Source of the DNA: Trinickia caryophylli
GTDB taxonomy: Bacteria; Pseudomonadota; Gammaproteobacteria; Burkholderiales; Burkholderiaceae
Assembly: GCF_034424545.1 (NCBI RefSeq)
Contig: NZ_CP139970.1
Coordinates: 3,906,001-3,970,000 of the forward strand
Reading direction: 5' to 3'
DNA: 64,000 bases
The translations under genes and the position numbers were made by a program. Positions 41,262 to 50,523 of the stretch are shown here, piece after piece; the first letter of the stretch is position 1, and every line of letters starts with the position of its first letter. The notes beneath the pieces are model-generated. The model was given only the letters and a program-made list of their open reading frames with translations, searched no databases and was not told the DNA's origin.

Positions 41262-41285
41262 CGAACTTCGTTTCTCTCGAGCGAA
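41262..41285 (-). promoter_or_regulatory. Possible hrpII box (TTCG-N16-TTCG)
   Basis: On the minus strand TTCG (41285-41282), exactly 16 bases and TTCG (41265-41262) match the hrpII box used by HrpB-type regulators of type III secretion genes in Ralstonia and Burkholderia. It ends 78 bases before the effector-like ATG. No clear -10 of the YANNRT type was found at the expected distance. Confidence 0.4.
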
Positions 41286-41415
41286 ATGGGCGATCGCGTT
41301 GGCGATCAGGTATGCCGCGAACCCGGCACGGCAATGCACAAGTTTTGCCGATCGAGCCCGCCGCAGAATGCCGGGCTTCGCTTTCATCGAAGCCCGACTT
41401 GACGATCGGCCGACG

Positions 41416-43560
41416 TCAGATCTTGTACCGTACCCCCAAGAGCGCCGTCACCGGCGCGCCAGGCATGTTGTAGTTCTCCGCGCCGCCGTGTGCGGACACG
41501 TAGTACTTGCGGTCCAGCACATTGAGCACGTTCAGCGTCACGTCCAGATGCTTGCTGCGATAACCGGCTCCCAGATCGACGGTCATATACCCCGGCAAGG
41601 TCGTAAGGTTGTACTGCGACGCATACCGTGCACCTTCGGCACGAATCCCGCCCGCCACATAGAACCCTTGCGGCAACTCGCGCTTGAGCCAGATGGAGCC
41701 GCTATGCCGCGGCGTGAGCGCCGGCTGATTGCCGGTGACCGCTACGCCGTTGCTTTTGTCGTAGGGGTTTTCGAGCCGTCCGTTCAGGTAGGCATAGCTT
41801 GCCATCAACTGCCAATGCGGCGCGATTGCTCCGGTCAGGCCCAGTTCCAAGCCGCGCGTGCGCTGTGTGCCGATCGGTACCGCCAGCAGTGTGGCCGGAT
41901 CGACACTGGTCAGGTTCGTCTGCTTCATGTCGAACAGCGCTGCGGTAACGGTCCCGCCAGCGGCAAAGTCGTACTTGGCGCCGATTTCATAGTTCGTGGT
42001 GGCCTGAGGGGCCAGCGCACTGCTGTTCGCGTAGTAGGTGAAGCTGTCGGCAACCGGCTGGAACGACCGGCTGTACGATGCATAGAGCGACAGCGGCTCG
42101 ACCGGGTGGTAGATCACGCCAAAACGCGGGCTGAACGGCTTGTCGGTGCGCGCGATGTCCTGGTTCTTTGCCGTGAGGTCGTCGCGGCTTTGCTTCAGCG
42201 CTTCGTAGCGGAAGCCGGCCAGTACCGTCCATTGCGGCGAAAACCGGATCAAATCCTGCGCGTAGGCGGCGTAGGTCTCGTTATGCGTCAGGCCGTAATT
42301 CGATGGCGTGGCGGTGCCCGGCACCGTCGGCAGCACGATCAGCGTCGGATTGAACAGGTTATAGGTGAAGCCCTTCGAAAGTGCGGCCACCCGGTCGCTC
42401 TTGTCCTGGTATCCGAACTCGACGCCGTACAGCAGCGTGTGCTCGATGCCGAACGTCACCGCCTTTTGCGTCAGTTCGTTTTGCCAGAGCGTGCCGCGAT
42501 CCTCGCGATTGCGCTGATTGACGTTCAGCGTCACCGTCGGCACCGGGCCGTCGTTCACGCTCTTCACCGTCACGTAATTGTTGCGCCCGAGGGTGTACTC
42601 GTAGGTACGCACGGCGCTGTGGAATGACCACTTGTCGTTGAAACGATGATCGAACATGCCCGTCGCGCCAGAGACGGTGGATTCGACGTTACCGTCGGCC
42701 GCATTGGCGGAGCCGTAGCGGGTTTCGATCGGCACATTGGCGGGCCGGCCATGATACGAGGGCACGCCCTGATCGGCGATGCGTCTGTCGTGAAGGTAAT
42801 CGAATTCGAGCGTGAGTTTCGTATCGGCCGAGAAGTTGAAGCGCAGCGAAGGGGCAACCGCCTGGCGCCGCAGGAAGTAGTCGTTGCGAAATCCACCCGA
42901 ATCCTCCACCGCCCCGGTCACACGTGCACGCACGGCGTCGGTGCCCATCGAGGTATTCAGGTCGAACTCGCCGCGCCGTTGGCCCTCGGTTCCGAACAGC
43001 GTTCCGACTTCGGCGAAATCGCCCGCCTGCGGCTTCTTGGTCACACGGTTGATGATGCCGCCCGCCGAGCCTCGCCCGTAAAGCACCGATGCCGGGCCTT
43101 TGAGCACTTCGATGTGATCGATGTTCGACAGGTCGCGATAGTAAAGCGAGTCGTCGCGCAGGCCGTCGACATATTGATCGTTGATGGACGAAAAACCACG
43201 GATGGTGACCTGATCGCGCTGCCCGTCGCCCAGCGAGGCCGAAATGCCCGGTACGAGGCGCAGCGCATCGTTCAGCGACAGCGTGCTTTGGTCTTCCAGT
43301 ACCGCATGCGGCACCACATTGACCGACTGCGGAATGTCGCGCAGAGGAACAGGAATCTTCGTAGCGGTGCTGACGATCGGCGCGTCGTAGCTCGTATCTT
43401 CATCCTTCACGCGCGAGGATTTGATCACGGTGGCAGGCAGCTTGCCCGCGTCTCGCGCGCTCGCCGGTTCATCCGCGATCGCCAGCTGCGATACCGGCGA
43501 CATACATAGGACTACTAATGAAACCGGCAGGCGTTTCGAACGAGACCGCTTTACTGACAT
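41416..43560 (-). CDS. TonB-dependent siderophore receptor (FhuA/FpvA type)
   Basis: A 714-residue outer-membrane receptor. The signal peptide is near SLVVLCMSPVSQLAIADEPA. The plug domain has DIPQSVNVVP, DALRLVPGI, IRGF, DGLRDDSLYY and VLKGPASVLYGRGSAGGIIN. A 22-strand barrel follows, closing in LLGVRYKI. The ATG at 43560 follows CGGAG; the open frame extends far upstream without support. Such receptors import ferric siderophores with TonB energy. A Fur-box-like site lies about 80 bases upstream. No siderophore biosynthesis gene is near, so it may take up a foreign siderophore. Confidence 0.93.
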   Translation of the reverse strand: MSVKRSRSKRLPVSLVVLCMSPVSQLAIADEPASARDAGKLPATVIKSSRVKDEDTSYDAPIVSTATKIPVPLRDIPQSVNVVPHAVLEDQSTLSLNDALRLVPGISASLGDGQRDQVTIRGFSSINDQYVDGLRDDSLYYRDLSNIDHIEVLKGPASVLYGRGSAGGIINRVTKKPQAGDFAEVGTLFGTEGQRRGEFDLNTSMGTDAVRARVTGAVEDSGGFRNDYFLRRQAVAPSLRFNFSADTKLTLEFDYLHDRRIADQGVPSYHGRPANVPIETRYGSANAADGNVESTVSGATGMFDHRFNDKWSFHSAVRTYEYTLGRNNYVTVKSVNDGPVPTVTLNVNQRNREDRGTLWQNELTQKAVTFGIEHTLLYGVEFGYQDKSDRVAALSKGFTYNLFNPTLIVLPTVPGTATPSNYGLTHNETYAAYAQDLIRFSPQWTVLAGFRYEALKQSRDDLTAKNQDIARTDKPFSPRFGVIYHPVEPLSLYASYSRSFQPVADSFTYYANSSALAPQATTNYEIGAKYDFAAGGTVTAALFDMKQTNLTSVDPATLLAVPIGTQRTRGLELGLTGAIAPHWQLMASYAYLNGRLENPYDKSNGVAVTGNQPALTPRHSGSIWLKRELPQGFYVAGGIRAEGARYASQYNLTTLPGYMTVDLGAGYRSKHLDVTLNVLNVLDRKYYVSAHGGAENYNMPGAPVTALLGVRYKI

Positions 43561-43641
43561 GACAACTCCGCGTGGAAATAGCTCGGAATGGATGTTTTGC
43601 GGGTGCCGTCGAGCCGGCACCTTCTTTGTGGAAACGGAATC

Positions 43642-43660
43642 ATAATGAGAATTGTTATCG
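43642..43660 (-). promoter_or_regulatory. Fur box upstream of siderophore receptor
   Basis: ATAATGAGAATTGTTATCG matches the 19-bp Fur consensus at most positions. It lies in the 407-bp gap between the divergent receptor and NCS1 permease genes. The rest of this gap (to 43967) shows no gene. Confidence 0.65.
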
Positions 43661-43967
43661 TTGGCAATAATTTGTAATAGATCGGAGGAATTCCCGCAAC
43701 ACCGGATCCACGCAGGCCGGGGCGCGGCAGCGCGTCCGCCTGGAGCGTCCGGTTCGGTCGCCGATGCTGCCGAGGGGGAGAGCCGACGTGCGGCGTGTGG
43801 CCGCAACACGGGTACGGCTTACGCAGGGCTCGGACGCGAGTCGATGTATCGCGCGCTCGGCACGGAATTTTTTTCGGCGCACAATGGGCCGGCACTGCAT
43901 CCGATGACCAAACGCTGTTCCGCTGGCGAGCAGCGCCGGCGCGACCGGCCAACCCGGAAGGAGCGCC

Positions 43968-45443
43968 ATGTCCAGTCCCTCGCTGATCCCGCCCGCCGCG
44001 CCGCAAGGCGCCGAAACGCCGCTCGCGCACGACGATAGCCGCCTTTACAACGACGATCTCGCGCCCGTGCCGCATACGCGGCGGACCTGGACCGGCTACA
44101 GCATCTTCGCGATGTGGATGTCCGACGTGCACAGCGTCGGCGGCTACACGTTCGCCGCGAGCCTCTTTTTGCTCGGCATCTCGGGCTGGCAGGTCCTGCT
44201 CGCGCTTGCTGTCGGAATTCTGGTCGTCTATGTCCTCATGAACTGGGTCGGCAAGCCGAGCTATGTTCACGGCATTCCGTTTCCGGTCATGGCCCGCGTC
44301 AGCATGGGCGTCATGGGCGCGAACCTCGCGGCGGTGATTCGCGGCGTGGTCGGCATCGTCTGGTACGGTGTGCAGACCTACTTTGCCTCGAAGGCCGTCG
44401 CCACGCTGCTCGTGCTTTTCATTCCGTCCGCGCTGTCGTTGCGCGCGACGAGCTTTCTTCACCTGGATGGCCTCGGCTGGATCAGCTTTCTCTTCATGTG
44501 GCTTTTCCAGCTCATCATCTTTCAGCGGGGGATGGAAGCGATTCGCAAGTTCATCGACTTTTGCGGCCCGGCCGTCTATGTCGTCATGTTTGCGCTGATG
44601 GCCTGGATTCTTTCGAAAGCGGGTCTTTCGAGCCTCAGCCTGACGCTCGGCGGCAAAACGCTTTCCGGGGGCGAGCAACTGATCGGCATGGGCAACGCGG
44701 TGCTGCTCGTCGTCAGCTATTTCGCCGCGTTGCTGCTCAACTTCGGCGACTTCTCGCGCTTCGCCCGCAGCGAGCGGCAAATGAAGGTCGGCAATTTTCT
44801 CGGATTGCCCGTCAATTTCATCGTATTCGCCATCGTGACGGTGATCGTGACGTCAGGCAGCGCGCAGGTTTTCGGGCAGATGATCATGGACCCGGTGGCG
44901 ATCGTCGGCCGCCTCGACAATAAATTCGCGGTGGTGGTGGGCAGTCTTACGTTCATCGTTGCGACGATGGGCATCAATATCGTCGCGAACTTCGTCTCGC
45001 CCGCCTATGACATTTCGAATCTCTTTCCCCGGCACGTCGATTTCAAGCGCGGCGGGTTGATCGCTTCGGTACTTGCGGTATTGGTATGCCCGTGGATCTT
45101 TGTCGACAGCCCCAAGGCGATTACGATTTTTGTCAGTGTGTTCGGCGCGGTGCTCGCGCCGCTCTACGGGGTCATGATGGCCGACTTCTACCTCGTCAAA
45201 AAACAGAAGGTCGAAGCCGCCGCCCTCTACTCGATGGCCCCGCAGGGGCGCTTTTACTACGACGGCGGCTGGAACCGGATCGGCGTGGCTGCGCTCGCGC
45301 TCTCGGGTGCGATCTCGATCGGCTGGGAAATCTCGACACAGTTGCTGCATCTGCTGCCCGAGAACAATCTCGGCTGGGTGATCGGTGCGCTTGCCGGCGC
45401 GGTGCTCTATCCCGCGATGATGCGCGCCGCACGCCGGAGCTGA
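43968..45443 (+). CDS. NCS1-family nucleobase:cation symporter
   Basis: A 491-residue membrane protein with about 12 hydrophobic segments. NCS1 signatures include MWMSDVHSVGGYTFAASLFL, VHGIPFPVMARVSMGVMGAN, GIVWYGVQTYFASKA and VNFVSPAYDI-type sequence (here ANFVSPAYDISNLFP). AAGGAG lies 6 bases before the ATG. Members import cytosine, uracil, allantoin, hydantoin or thiamine. The substrate cannot be decided, but the neighbouring hydrolase and LysR regulator may belong to the same catabolic route. Confidence 0.92.
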   Translation: MSSPSLIPPAAPQGAETPLAHDDSRLYNDDLAPVPHTRRTWTGYSIFAMWMSDVHSVGGYTFAASLFLLGISGWQVLLALAVGILVVYVLMNWVGKPSYVHGIPFPVMARVSMGVMGANLAAVIRGVVGIVWYGVQTYFASKAVATLLVLFIPSALSLRATSFLHLDGLGWISFLFMWLFQLIIFQRGMEAIRKFIDFCGPAVYVVMFALMAWILSKAGLSSLSLTLGGKTLSGGEQLIGMGNAVLLVVSYFAALLLNFGDFSRFARSERQMKVGNFLGLPVNFIVFAIVTVIVTSGSAQVFGQMIMDPVAIVGRLDNKFAVVVGSLTFIVATMGINIVANFVSPAYDISNLFPRHVDFKRGGLIASVLAVLVCPWIFVDSPKAITIFVSVFGAVLAPLYGVMMADFYLVKKQKVEAAALYSMAPQGRFYYDGGWNRIGVAALALSGAISIGWEISTQLLHLLPENNLGWVIGALAGAVLYPAMMRAARRS

Positions 45444-45477
45444 TCGTTCTTGCGCGGCGCGAGCGGCGGCGCATGGT

Positions 45478-46281
45478 TCAGGGTAGGGAGCGCGACAAAA
45501 ACGCCAGTACGGCATCGAGAAATTCACGTGGCCGCTCGATGTTTGGCAGGTGCACGGTCGGCAGCACGACGAGCCGCGCGTCGGGTATCGTCGCCGCGAT
45601 CAGTTCGCTGTGGGTGGCCGCCGTCACGGTGTCGTCCCGGCCTGCGATAACGAGCGTCGGCCGCTCGACGAGCGCGATCGTGCGGCGCAGGTCCGTGTCG
45701 CGCACGGCGGCGTAAGATCCAGCCAATCCCTGCGGGTTCATCGCGAGCAACATGGCGCGGAATGTTTCGACGACTGGTTCGGCGTCTCTCAGCATGGAAG
45801 CCGGAAACCAGTTGTGCAAAAACATGTTCGCGGTTTCGGTGAGATCCGTTGCGGCAAGTACCGCTTCGATGCGGCGATCCCACTGTTCGGCGGGGCCCAG
45901 ATAAGCCGACGTGTTGCTGAGCACGAGGCGGTCGATTCGCTCCGGCACATGAATGCCCAGCCATTGACCGACGAAGCCTCCCAGCGAAAGCCCCAGGAAA
46001 TGGACCCGTTCCAGCGCGAGTGCATCGAGCAGTTCGACCACGTCTCGCCCGAGGCGTGCGAGCGAGTACGCCCCGGCCGGCACGCCCGACGCCCCATGCC
46101 CGCGCATGTCGTACCGCAGCACGCGAAAATGCGCCGTCAGCGCGGCCATCTCGCGATCCCACATCCGGTGCGTCGTACTGATCGAATTCGACAGCATGAG
46201 GGTCGGCTTGTCAGGCGGCCCGTCGAAACGATAGGCGAGACGCGTTCCGTCTCCGAGCGTGATGAACGATTGAGCTTCCAT
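45478..46281 (-). CDS. Alpha/beta hydrolase (3-oxoadipate enol-lactonase-like)
   Basis: A 267-residue alpha/beta hydrolase with nucleophile elbow GLSLGG, oxyanion region SNSISTTHRMWDRE, acid in IAGRDDTVT and catalytic His near LPTVHLPNIE. The pattern DMRGHGASGVPAGAYSLARL is typical of PcaD-type lactonases, but specificity within the family varies widely. AGGAGG precedes the ATG at 46281. It is divergent from the LysR gene, with a palindromic site between, so it is probably the regulated target. Confidence 0.9.
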   Translation of the reverse strand: MEAQSFITLGDGTRLAYRFDGPPDKPTLMLSNSISTTHRMWDREMAALTAHFRVLRYDMRGHGASGVPAGAYSLARLGRDVVELLDALALERVHFLGLSLGGFVGQWLGIHVPERIDRLVLSNTSAYLGPAEQWDRRIEAVLAATDLTETANMFLHNWFPASMLRDAEPVVETFRAMLLAMNPQGLAGSYAAVRDTDLRRTIALVERPTLVIAGRDDTVTAATHSELIAATIPDARLVVLPTVHLPNIERPREFLDAVLAFLSRSLP

Positions 46282-46383
46282 GGTCTTGCCTCCTGTCAGG
46301 GAATGAAGTGCGGGCAGCCGGCCTTTGCGGCACGCCAACCTCGCTCCATGGAACGATCGTAGTTGCGGCTAATCGCGAAAGAT

Positions 46384-46411
46384 ATTACAAAGTCTGGAAC
46401 ATCTTTGTAAT
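46384..46411. promoter_or_regulatory. Likely LysR operator between hydrolase and regulator
   Basis: ATTACAAAG and CTTTGTAAT form a perfect 9-bp inverted repeat around a 10-base spacer, with T-N11-A-type half-sites, in the divergent promoter region. This fits a LysR-family recognition site. Confidence 0.6.
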
Positions 46412-46504
46412 GTGGCTTGGACGCGGACGCCGCCGCCGCCGTTTGACCGACGCACCGCCCGCTGTGCCGCAAGCCCCGCTGGTCTTTCCTTCAGACGCTT
46501 TCTC

Positions 46505-47452
46505 ATGAACGACTTCACGCTGCACGATCTGCAATGTTTCGACGCCGTCATTCGCGCCGGCGGGTTCCAGGCGGCTGCGGCCGAATTGCATCGCTCCCAT
46601 CCTGCCGTTTTTGCCGCCGTGGCGCGTCTCGAGCGGCAACTCGGTACGATCCTGCTCGACCGCGCCGGCTACCGCGTAAGGCTCACGGCGCAAGGCCGTG
46701 CTTTTCATCGGCGCGCGCAGTCGCTGCTGCGCGAGTTCGACGTGCTGCGCACGTTCGCGGCACAACTGGCGATGGGCGAGGAGAGCGCGCTCGACGTCGT
46801 CGTGGGTGACGTCTGTCCGCGCGAGCCGGTGCTGGCGTTGCTGAGCCGGTTTTTCGCGGATCATCCGGGCACGCGCTTGAATCTGCATTTCGAGACCGTG
46901 GGCGGGCCGCTCGAACGGCTGCTCGCGGGCGAAGCCGATCTGATCGTGCATCGTGTCGACAAGAGCGATACGCGCCTGGAATGGGTCGATTTGTGCAAGA
47001 CGCGGTTCGTTCCGGTGATTGCCCCCTGGCTTTTGCCGGAACCGCTGCCGCGCGCGGTTCGCCCGGCACACCTGCGCGATCTCACGCAATGCGTGATGCG
47101 CGACACGGCGCGCCACGGCCCGTCGCGCGATTACTTCACGATCGATGGCGCGCACCAATGTACGGTTGCCGATCAGGCCATGAAAAAAGAGGTCATCCTG
47201 CAAGGGCTGGGATGGGGACATCTGCCCGAGTTTCTGATCGCCCGTGAACTGAGCGACGGCCGCCTGCGTGCCCTGACGGGCCGCTACCTGCCCGGGCACG
47301 TGGAGGAGGTGGTCGCCGCGCGGCGCAGCGATCGTCCGCATGGCCCCGTCGCGCAGCGGCTATGGCGCTACCTGCGCCAGGAGGCCGGCAACTGGCGCAA
47401 ATCGCTCGAGGCCGACGGCAGCGGCCGTACCGGCAAGCGCCCGCGCGGCTGA
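46505..47452 (+). CDS. LysR-family transcriptional regulator
   Basis: A 315-residue protein with an N-terminal winged HTH (LQCFDAVIRAGGFQAAAAEL, then LERQLGTILLDR) and a substrate-binding domain. The ATG at 46505 gives the usual start (MNDFTLHDLQCF); a GTG/TTG-type upstream start would add an unlikely Pro/Arg-rich tail. It is divergent from the hydrolase and probably controls it and perhaps the NCS1 permease. Confidence 0.93.
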   Translation: MNDFTLHDLQCFDAVIRAGGFQAAAAELHRSHPAVFAAVARLERQLGTILLDRAGYRVRLTAQGRAFHRRAQSLLREFDVLRTFAAQLAMGEESALDVVVGDVCPREPVLALLSRFFADHPGTRLNLHFETVGGPLERLLAGEADLIVHRVDKSDTRLEWVDLCKTRFVPVIAPWLLPEPLPRAVRPAHLRDLTQCVMRDTARHGPSRDYFTIDGAHQCTVADQAMKKEVILQGLGWGHLPEFLIARELSDGRLRALTGRYLPGHVEEVVAARRSDRPHGPVAQRLWRYLRQEAGNWRKSLEADGSGRTGKRPRG

Positions 47453-47473
47453 CCCGGCCGGAATTGGGCGCGA

Positions 47474-48574
47474 TCAGGTTGCCGCGTGTTTCGGCCGCAT
47501 GAGCACCTTGATCGAATCGAGCGAGTTCGCCACTTTGATGGCTTCGTCCCACTCCTCGAGCGAGAAGCCGTGCGTCACGATGCCTTTCGACGTCACGAGC
47601 CCGCGCGCAAGCAGATCGATTGCGATCGGGTAGCAGTAGGGGCCCAGATGTGCGCCGCGCACGTCGAGTTCCTTGCGATCGCCGATGATCGACCAGTCCA
47701 CCGTCGTTTCGGCACCGAACACCGAGAATTCAACGAAGCGGCCGAGCTTGCGAATCAGCTCGAGCCCTTGCGTCACGCCGCCCGGTGCGCCTGTCGTCTC
47801 GATGTAGACGTCGCAGCCGTACTGGTCGGTGAGCGAGCGCACGATCGCAAGCGCATCGTCGTTTTTCGGATTGATCGTTACGTCGGCGCCGTATTCGCGC
47901 GCGAGCGCAAGACGCTCGTCGACGAGGTCGATGACCACGAGCTTTTTCGGCGTCTTCAGGTGGGCCACCTGCGTCATCATGAGCCCGAGCGGGCCGGCGC
48001 CCGCGATCACGACCACGTCGTCGAGCTGAATGTCACCGCGGTTGACTGTATGAATCGCACACGAGAGCGGCTCGATGATGGCGGCATCCTCGATCGAAAT
48101 GCCGTCGGGGATCTTGTGCACGATTGCCGTGGGCGGGATGCGCATGTACTCGGCCATGCCGCCGTCAGCCACTTCGCGCTGAAAGCCGAAGATGTTGTGC
48201 ACCTCGCACATCCAATACTGGCCCGACTTGCAGTAGCGACATTTGCCGCACGGCACGATCTGCTCGGCGATGACCCGTTCGCCCACGCGCACGCCAAAAT
48301 GCTCGGCAGCCCCCTCGCCAAGCTCCTCCACATAGCCGAAAAATTCGTGCCCCGGAATCACGGGTGCCTTGACCCAGGGGTTCGGACCGCCCCAGAACAT
48401 CCTGGCGCCGGACCAGCACTTGCAGTCGCTTGCGCAGACGCCGCAAGCGCCGATCCGAATGACCAGTTCGTTGCGTCCGGCCTTCGGACGCGATACGCGC
48501 TCGACGCGGTAATCCTTGGGCGCATGGCAGACGACGGCCGTCATCAGTGCGTTTGATTCGTTCGTGGCGCTCAT
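47474..48574 (-). CDS. Zinc-dependent medium-chain dehydrogenase (erythritol/threitol dehydrogenase-like)
   Basis: A 366-residue MDR enzyme. The catalytic zinc ligands lie in GACGVCASD and PGHEF; the structural zinc Cys cluster is CGKCRYCKSGQYWMC; the NAD fold has GAGPLG. Stretches such as KELDVRGAHLGPYCYP and TVDWSIIGD recall mycobacterial erythritol/L-threitol dehydrogenase (from memory, not searched). It is the last gene of the polyol cluster, 139 bp after the SDR gene. It probably oxidises the imported sugar alcohol with NAD(P). Confidence 0.88.
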   Translation of the reverse strand: MSATNESNALMTAVVCHAPKDYRVERVSRPKAGRNELVIRIGACGVCASDCKCWSGARMFWGGPNPWVKAPVIPGHEFFGYVEELGEGAAEHFGVRVGERVIAEQIVPCGKCRYCKSGQYWMCEVHNIFGFQREVADGGMAEYMRIPPTAIVHKIPDGISIEDAAIIEPLSCAIHTVNRGDIQLDDVVVIAGAGPLGLMMTQVAHLKTPKKLVVIDLVDERLALAREYGADVTINPKNDDALAIVRSLTDQYGCDVYIETTGAPGGVTQGLELIRKLGRFVEFSVFGAETTVDWSIIGDRKELDVRGAHLGPYCYPIAIDLLARGLVTSKGIVTHGFSLEEWDEAIKVANSLDSIKVLMRPKHAAT

Positions 48575-48713
48575 GGTGTGTGCTCGCTAATTGGCTATGA
48601 GGTTCTCGGGTTATTGATCGGAAATACCGGTGATCGAAGGCGATAGAAAGTGATTAGTTATCCTGACTAATGAGGCGAATAGGAGCGTGCAGCGACGCGT
48701 GCATCGTGAGACC

Positions 48714-49460
48714 CTATCCGGCGAGAAACCCACCGTCCACGGCGAGGCTCGTGCCGTTCACCATGGCGGCTTCGTCGCCAAGCAGGTAGGCGATCGTGCG
48801 CGCGACCTCGTCGGGCTGCACGAACCGCTCGAGCGGGATGCGCGCGAGCATCGGTGCCGCTTTCGCCGGGTCGCTCCAGGCCTTCTCCGCCATCGGCGTC
48901 AGCGTGACGGCCGGGTTGACCGCATTGGCACGAATACCGTAGTGCCCCAGCTCGACGGCCATGACGCGCGTGAGCCCGTCGAGCGCGGCCTTCGATGCGC
49001 AATATGCCGCGTGCAGCGGCAGCCCGATCTGCGCTGAAATGCTCGATACGTTGACGATGGCACCGCCCACGCCGCGCGCGATCATGCCACGCGCGCAAAC
49101 CTGCGCGACAATCATTGCTGCACGAACGTTCACGGCGATCGTCGTATCGAATGCGTCCGGCGTCGTCTCCAAAAAAGGCTGCAGCTCGACCATCCCGGCA
49201 TTGTTGACGAGGAAGTCGACGGGCGGGGCCGCTTCGGCCGCGGCTCGCGTGGCCTGGGCATCGGCCAGGTCGACGCAAATCGTCTCGCAGCCGATGGCGT
49301 GCTTCAATGCATCGAGGTCGCTTTGCGTGCGGCTCATTGCGACTACGCGGGCACCACGCCCGGCCATCAGACGCGCCGTCGCGTGCCCGATTCCTTTGCC
49401 GGCCCCGGTGATCAGCACGGTTCTGCCCGCGAATTCGGCGCTTCGGTCGAAGGTCGTCAT
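48714..49460 (-). CDS. SDR oxidoreductase (L-xylulose/carbonyl-reductase-like)
   Basis: A 248-residue short-chain dehydrogenase: cofactor motif TGAGKGIG (about 19-26), NNAG, catalytic Ser in NVSSISAQ and YCASK. Features such as FLVNNAGMVELQPFLETTPD, ARGMIARGVGGAIVNVSS and the end SLAVDGGFLAG resemble dicarbonyl/L-xylulose reductases. It lies 12 bp after the SorC gene in the same operon. It probably interconverts a polyol and its ketose, alongside the zinc enzyme. Confidence 0.9.
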   Translation of the reverse strand: MTTFDRSAEFAGRTVLITGAGKGIGHATARLMAGRGARVVAMSRTQSDLDALKHAIGCETICVDLADAQATRAAAEAAPPVDFLVNNAGMVELQPFLETTPDAFDTTIAVNVRAAMIVAQVCARGMIARGVGGAIVNVSSISAQIGLPLHAAYCASKAALDGLTRVMAVELGHYGIRANAVNPAVTLTPMAEKAWSDPAKAAPMLARIPLERFVQPDEVARTIAYLLGDEAAMVNGTSLAVDGGFLAG

Positions 49461-49472
49461 CGTCGCTTGTCC

Positions 49473-50453
49473 TCAAGGCTCGCTGACCAGCCGGCGTGCG
49501 CAGTCTTCGTCGGTGACGAGCACCGAGACGTACTGGCCGCGCAAAGCGGCGCGCGTCACGGGGAACTTCTTCGCGCCGCCGCTCACGAGCACCACGCGCT
49601 TGATCTGCCGCAGATCGTCGAGCGCGATGGCGACGGTGCGCCGGTTCAGCGGATGGTTGATGAGCTTGCCGTCCTCGTCGATGAAATGCCCGAGCATGTC
49701 GCCGACGGCGCCCGCCTTGCGCAGCATGCGCAGGTCGTCCGGATTGTCGATGCCGTAGGTGATGACGAGCGATTCGGTCAGATCGCCGACCGTGAGCAAG
49801 GCGAGATCGGCGCTTTTCGCGAGTTCGTACGTTTCCCGGACGGTCCCCTCCTGCAGGATCACGTCGCGCGCCTTCTGGCTGCTGACGTAGATCGGCGCGG
49901 CGAACAGATAGCCGTCGGCATGGCAGAGATTCGCGAAGTCCGAAACGATGTCGAACGTGTTGATGCTGGGGCAGTGCGAGAGGCCGCCTTGCAGCGACAC
50001 GGCCGAGATCGGTCCGTAGGCGCGTTGCGGCAGCGCGCGCAGTACGGCGCGAATCGTCCGGCCCCAGCCGAGGCCGATCGTGAAGCCCGCTTCGATCTGC
50101 TTCGAAAAGTACGTGGCCGCGCCGATGCCGAGCGCCGCCACGTTCGCTTCGGGCGTGATGCCACTCGGCACGACCACGGCGCCCGCGAGCCCGAAGCGCT
50201 CGACGAGTGCCTCTTCGAGCGCGACGCATGGCGCAATGCGGCTGTTGATCGTGATCTGCACGAGCCCGGACTCGCGGCTGGCCGCGAGCAGGCGGTTCAC
50301 GCGCACGCGATTGCTGCCGATGCGCTGCGCGATCTCCTGTTGCGTGAGATTGCCGACGTAGTAGTGCCAGGCAACGCGCGCCTGCAGTTCCTGCTCCGCG
50401 TCGATCGACTCGTCCGGCTCGGTGCTGGCCGCCGGCGTATCCGTTTTGTTCAT
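49473..50453 (-). CDS. SorC-family transcriptional regulator
   Basis: A 326-residue protein with an N-terminal HTH (ARVAWHYYVGNLTQQEIAQR, then SNRVRVNRLLAASRE) and a C-terminal sugar-phosphate-binding domain (GLGWGRTI, SLQGGLS, VGDLTES, SGGAKK). The ATG at 50453 is chosen. It stands in the middle of the polyol operon, between the permeases and the dehydrogenases, and probably senses a phosphorylated or free sugar to control them. The inverted repeat at 53868 is a candidate target. Confidence 0.92.
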   Translation of the reverse strand: MNKTDTPAASTEPDESIDAEQELQARVAWHYYVGNLTQQEIAQRIGSNRVRVNRLLAASRESGLVQITINSRIAPCVALEEALVERFGLAGAVVVPSGITPEANVAALGIGAATYFSKQIEAGFTIGLGWGRTIRAVLRALPQRAYGPISAVSLQGGLSHCPSINTFDIVSDFANLCHADGYLFAAPIYVSSQKARDVILQEGTVRETYELAKSADLALLTVGDLTESLVITYGIDNPDDLRMLRKAGAVGDMLGHFIDEDGKLINHPLNRRTVAIALDDLRQIKRVVLVSGGAKKFPVTRAALRGQYVSVLVTDEDCARRLVSEP

Positions 50454-50523
50454 GAGCGTGTGGTGGTCGATGGAGAAAGCGGTCTTATACCAGAGCGGCA
50501 ACCCGGATCGATGAGGCGGCCCG

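Noticed and set aside
41170-42627. A 485-codon plus-strand frame opposite the siderophore receptor
   Set aside because: Arg/Val-rich composition typical of the antisense frame of a GC-rich gene; the receptor on the minus strand explains the region.
43561-43967. Possible gene in the gap between siderophore receptor and NCS1 permease
   Set aside because: The open frames there are extensions or shadows with no ribosome site; only the Fur-box-like site is supported.
48667-50229. A 520-codon minus-strand frame over the SDR and SorC genes
   Set aside because: Runs through two well-supported genes in another frame and is extremely Arg-rich.
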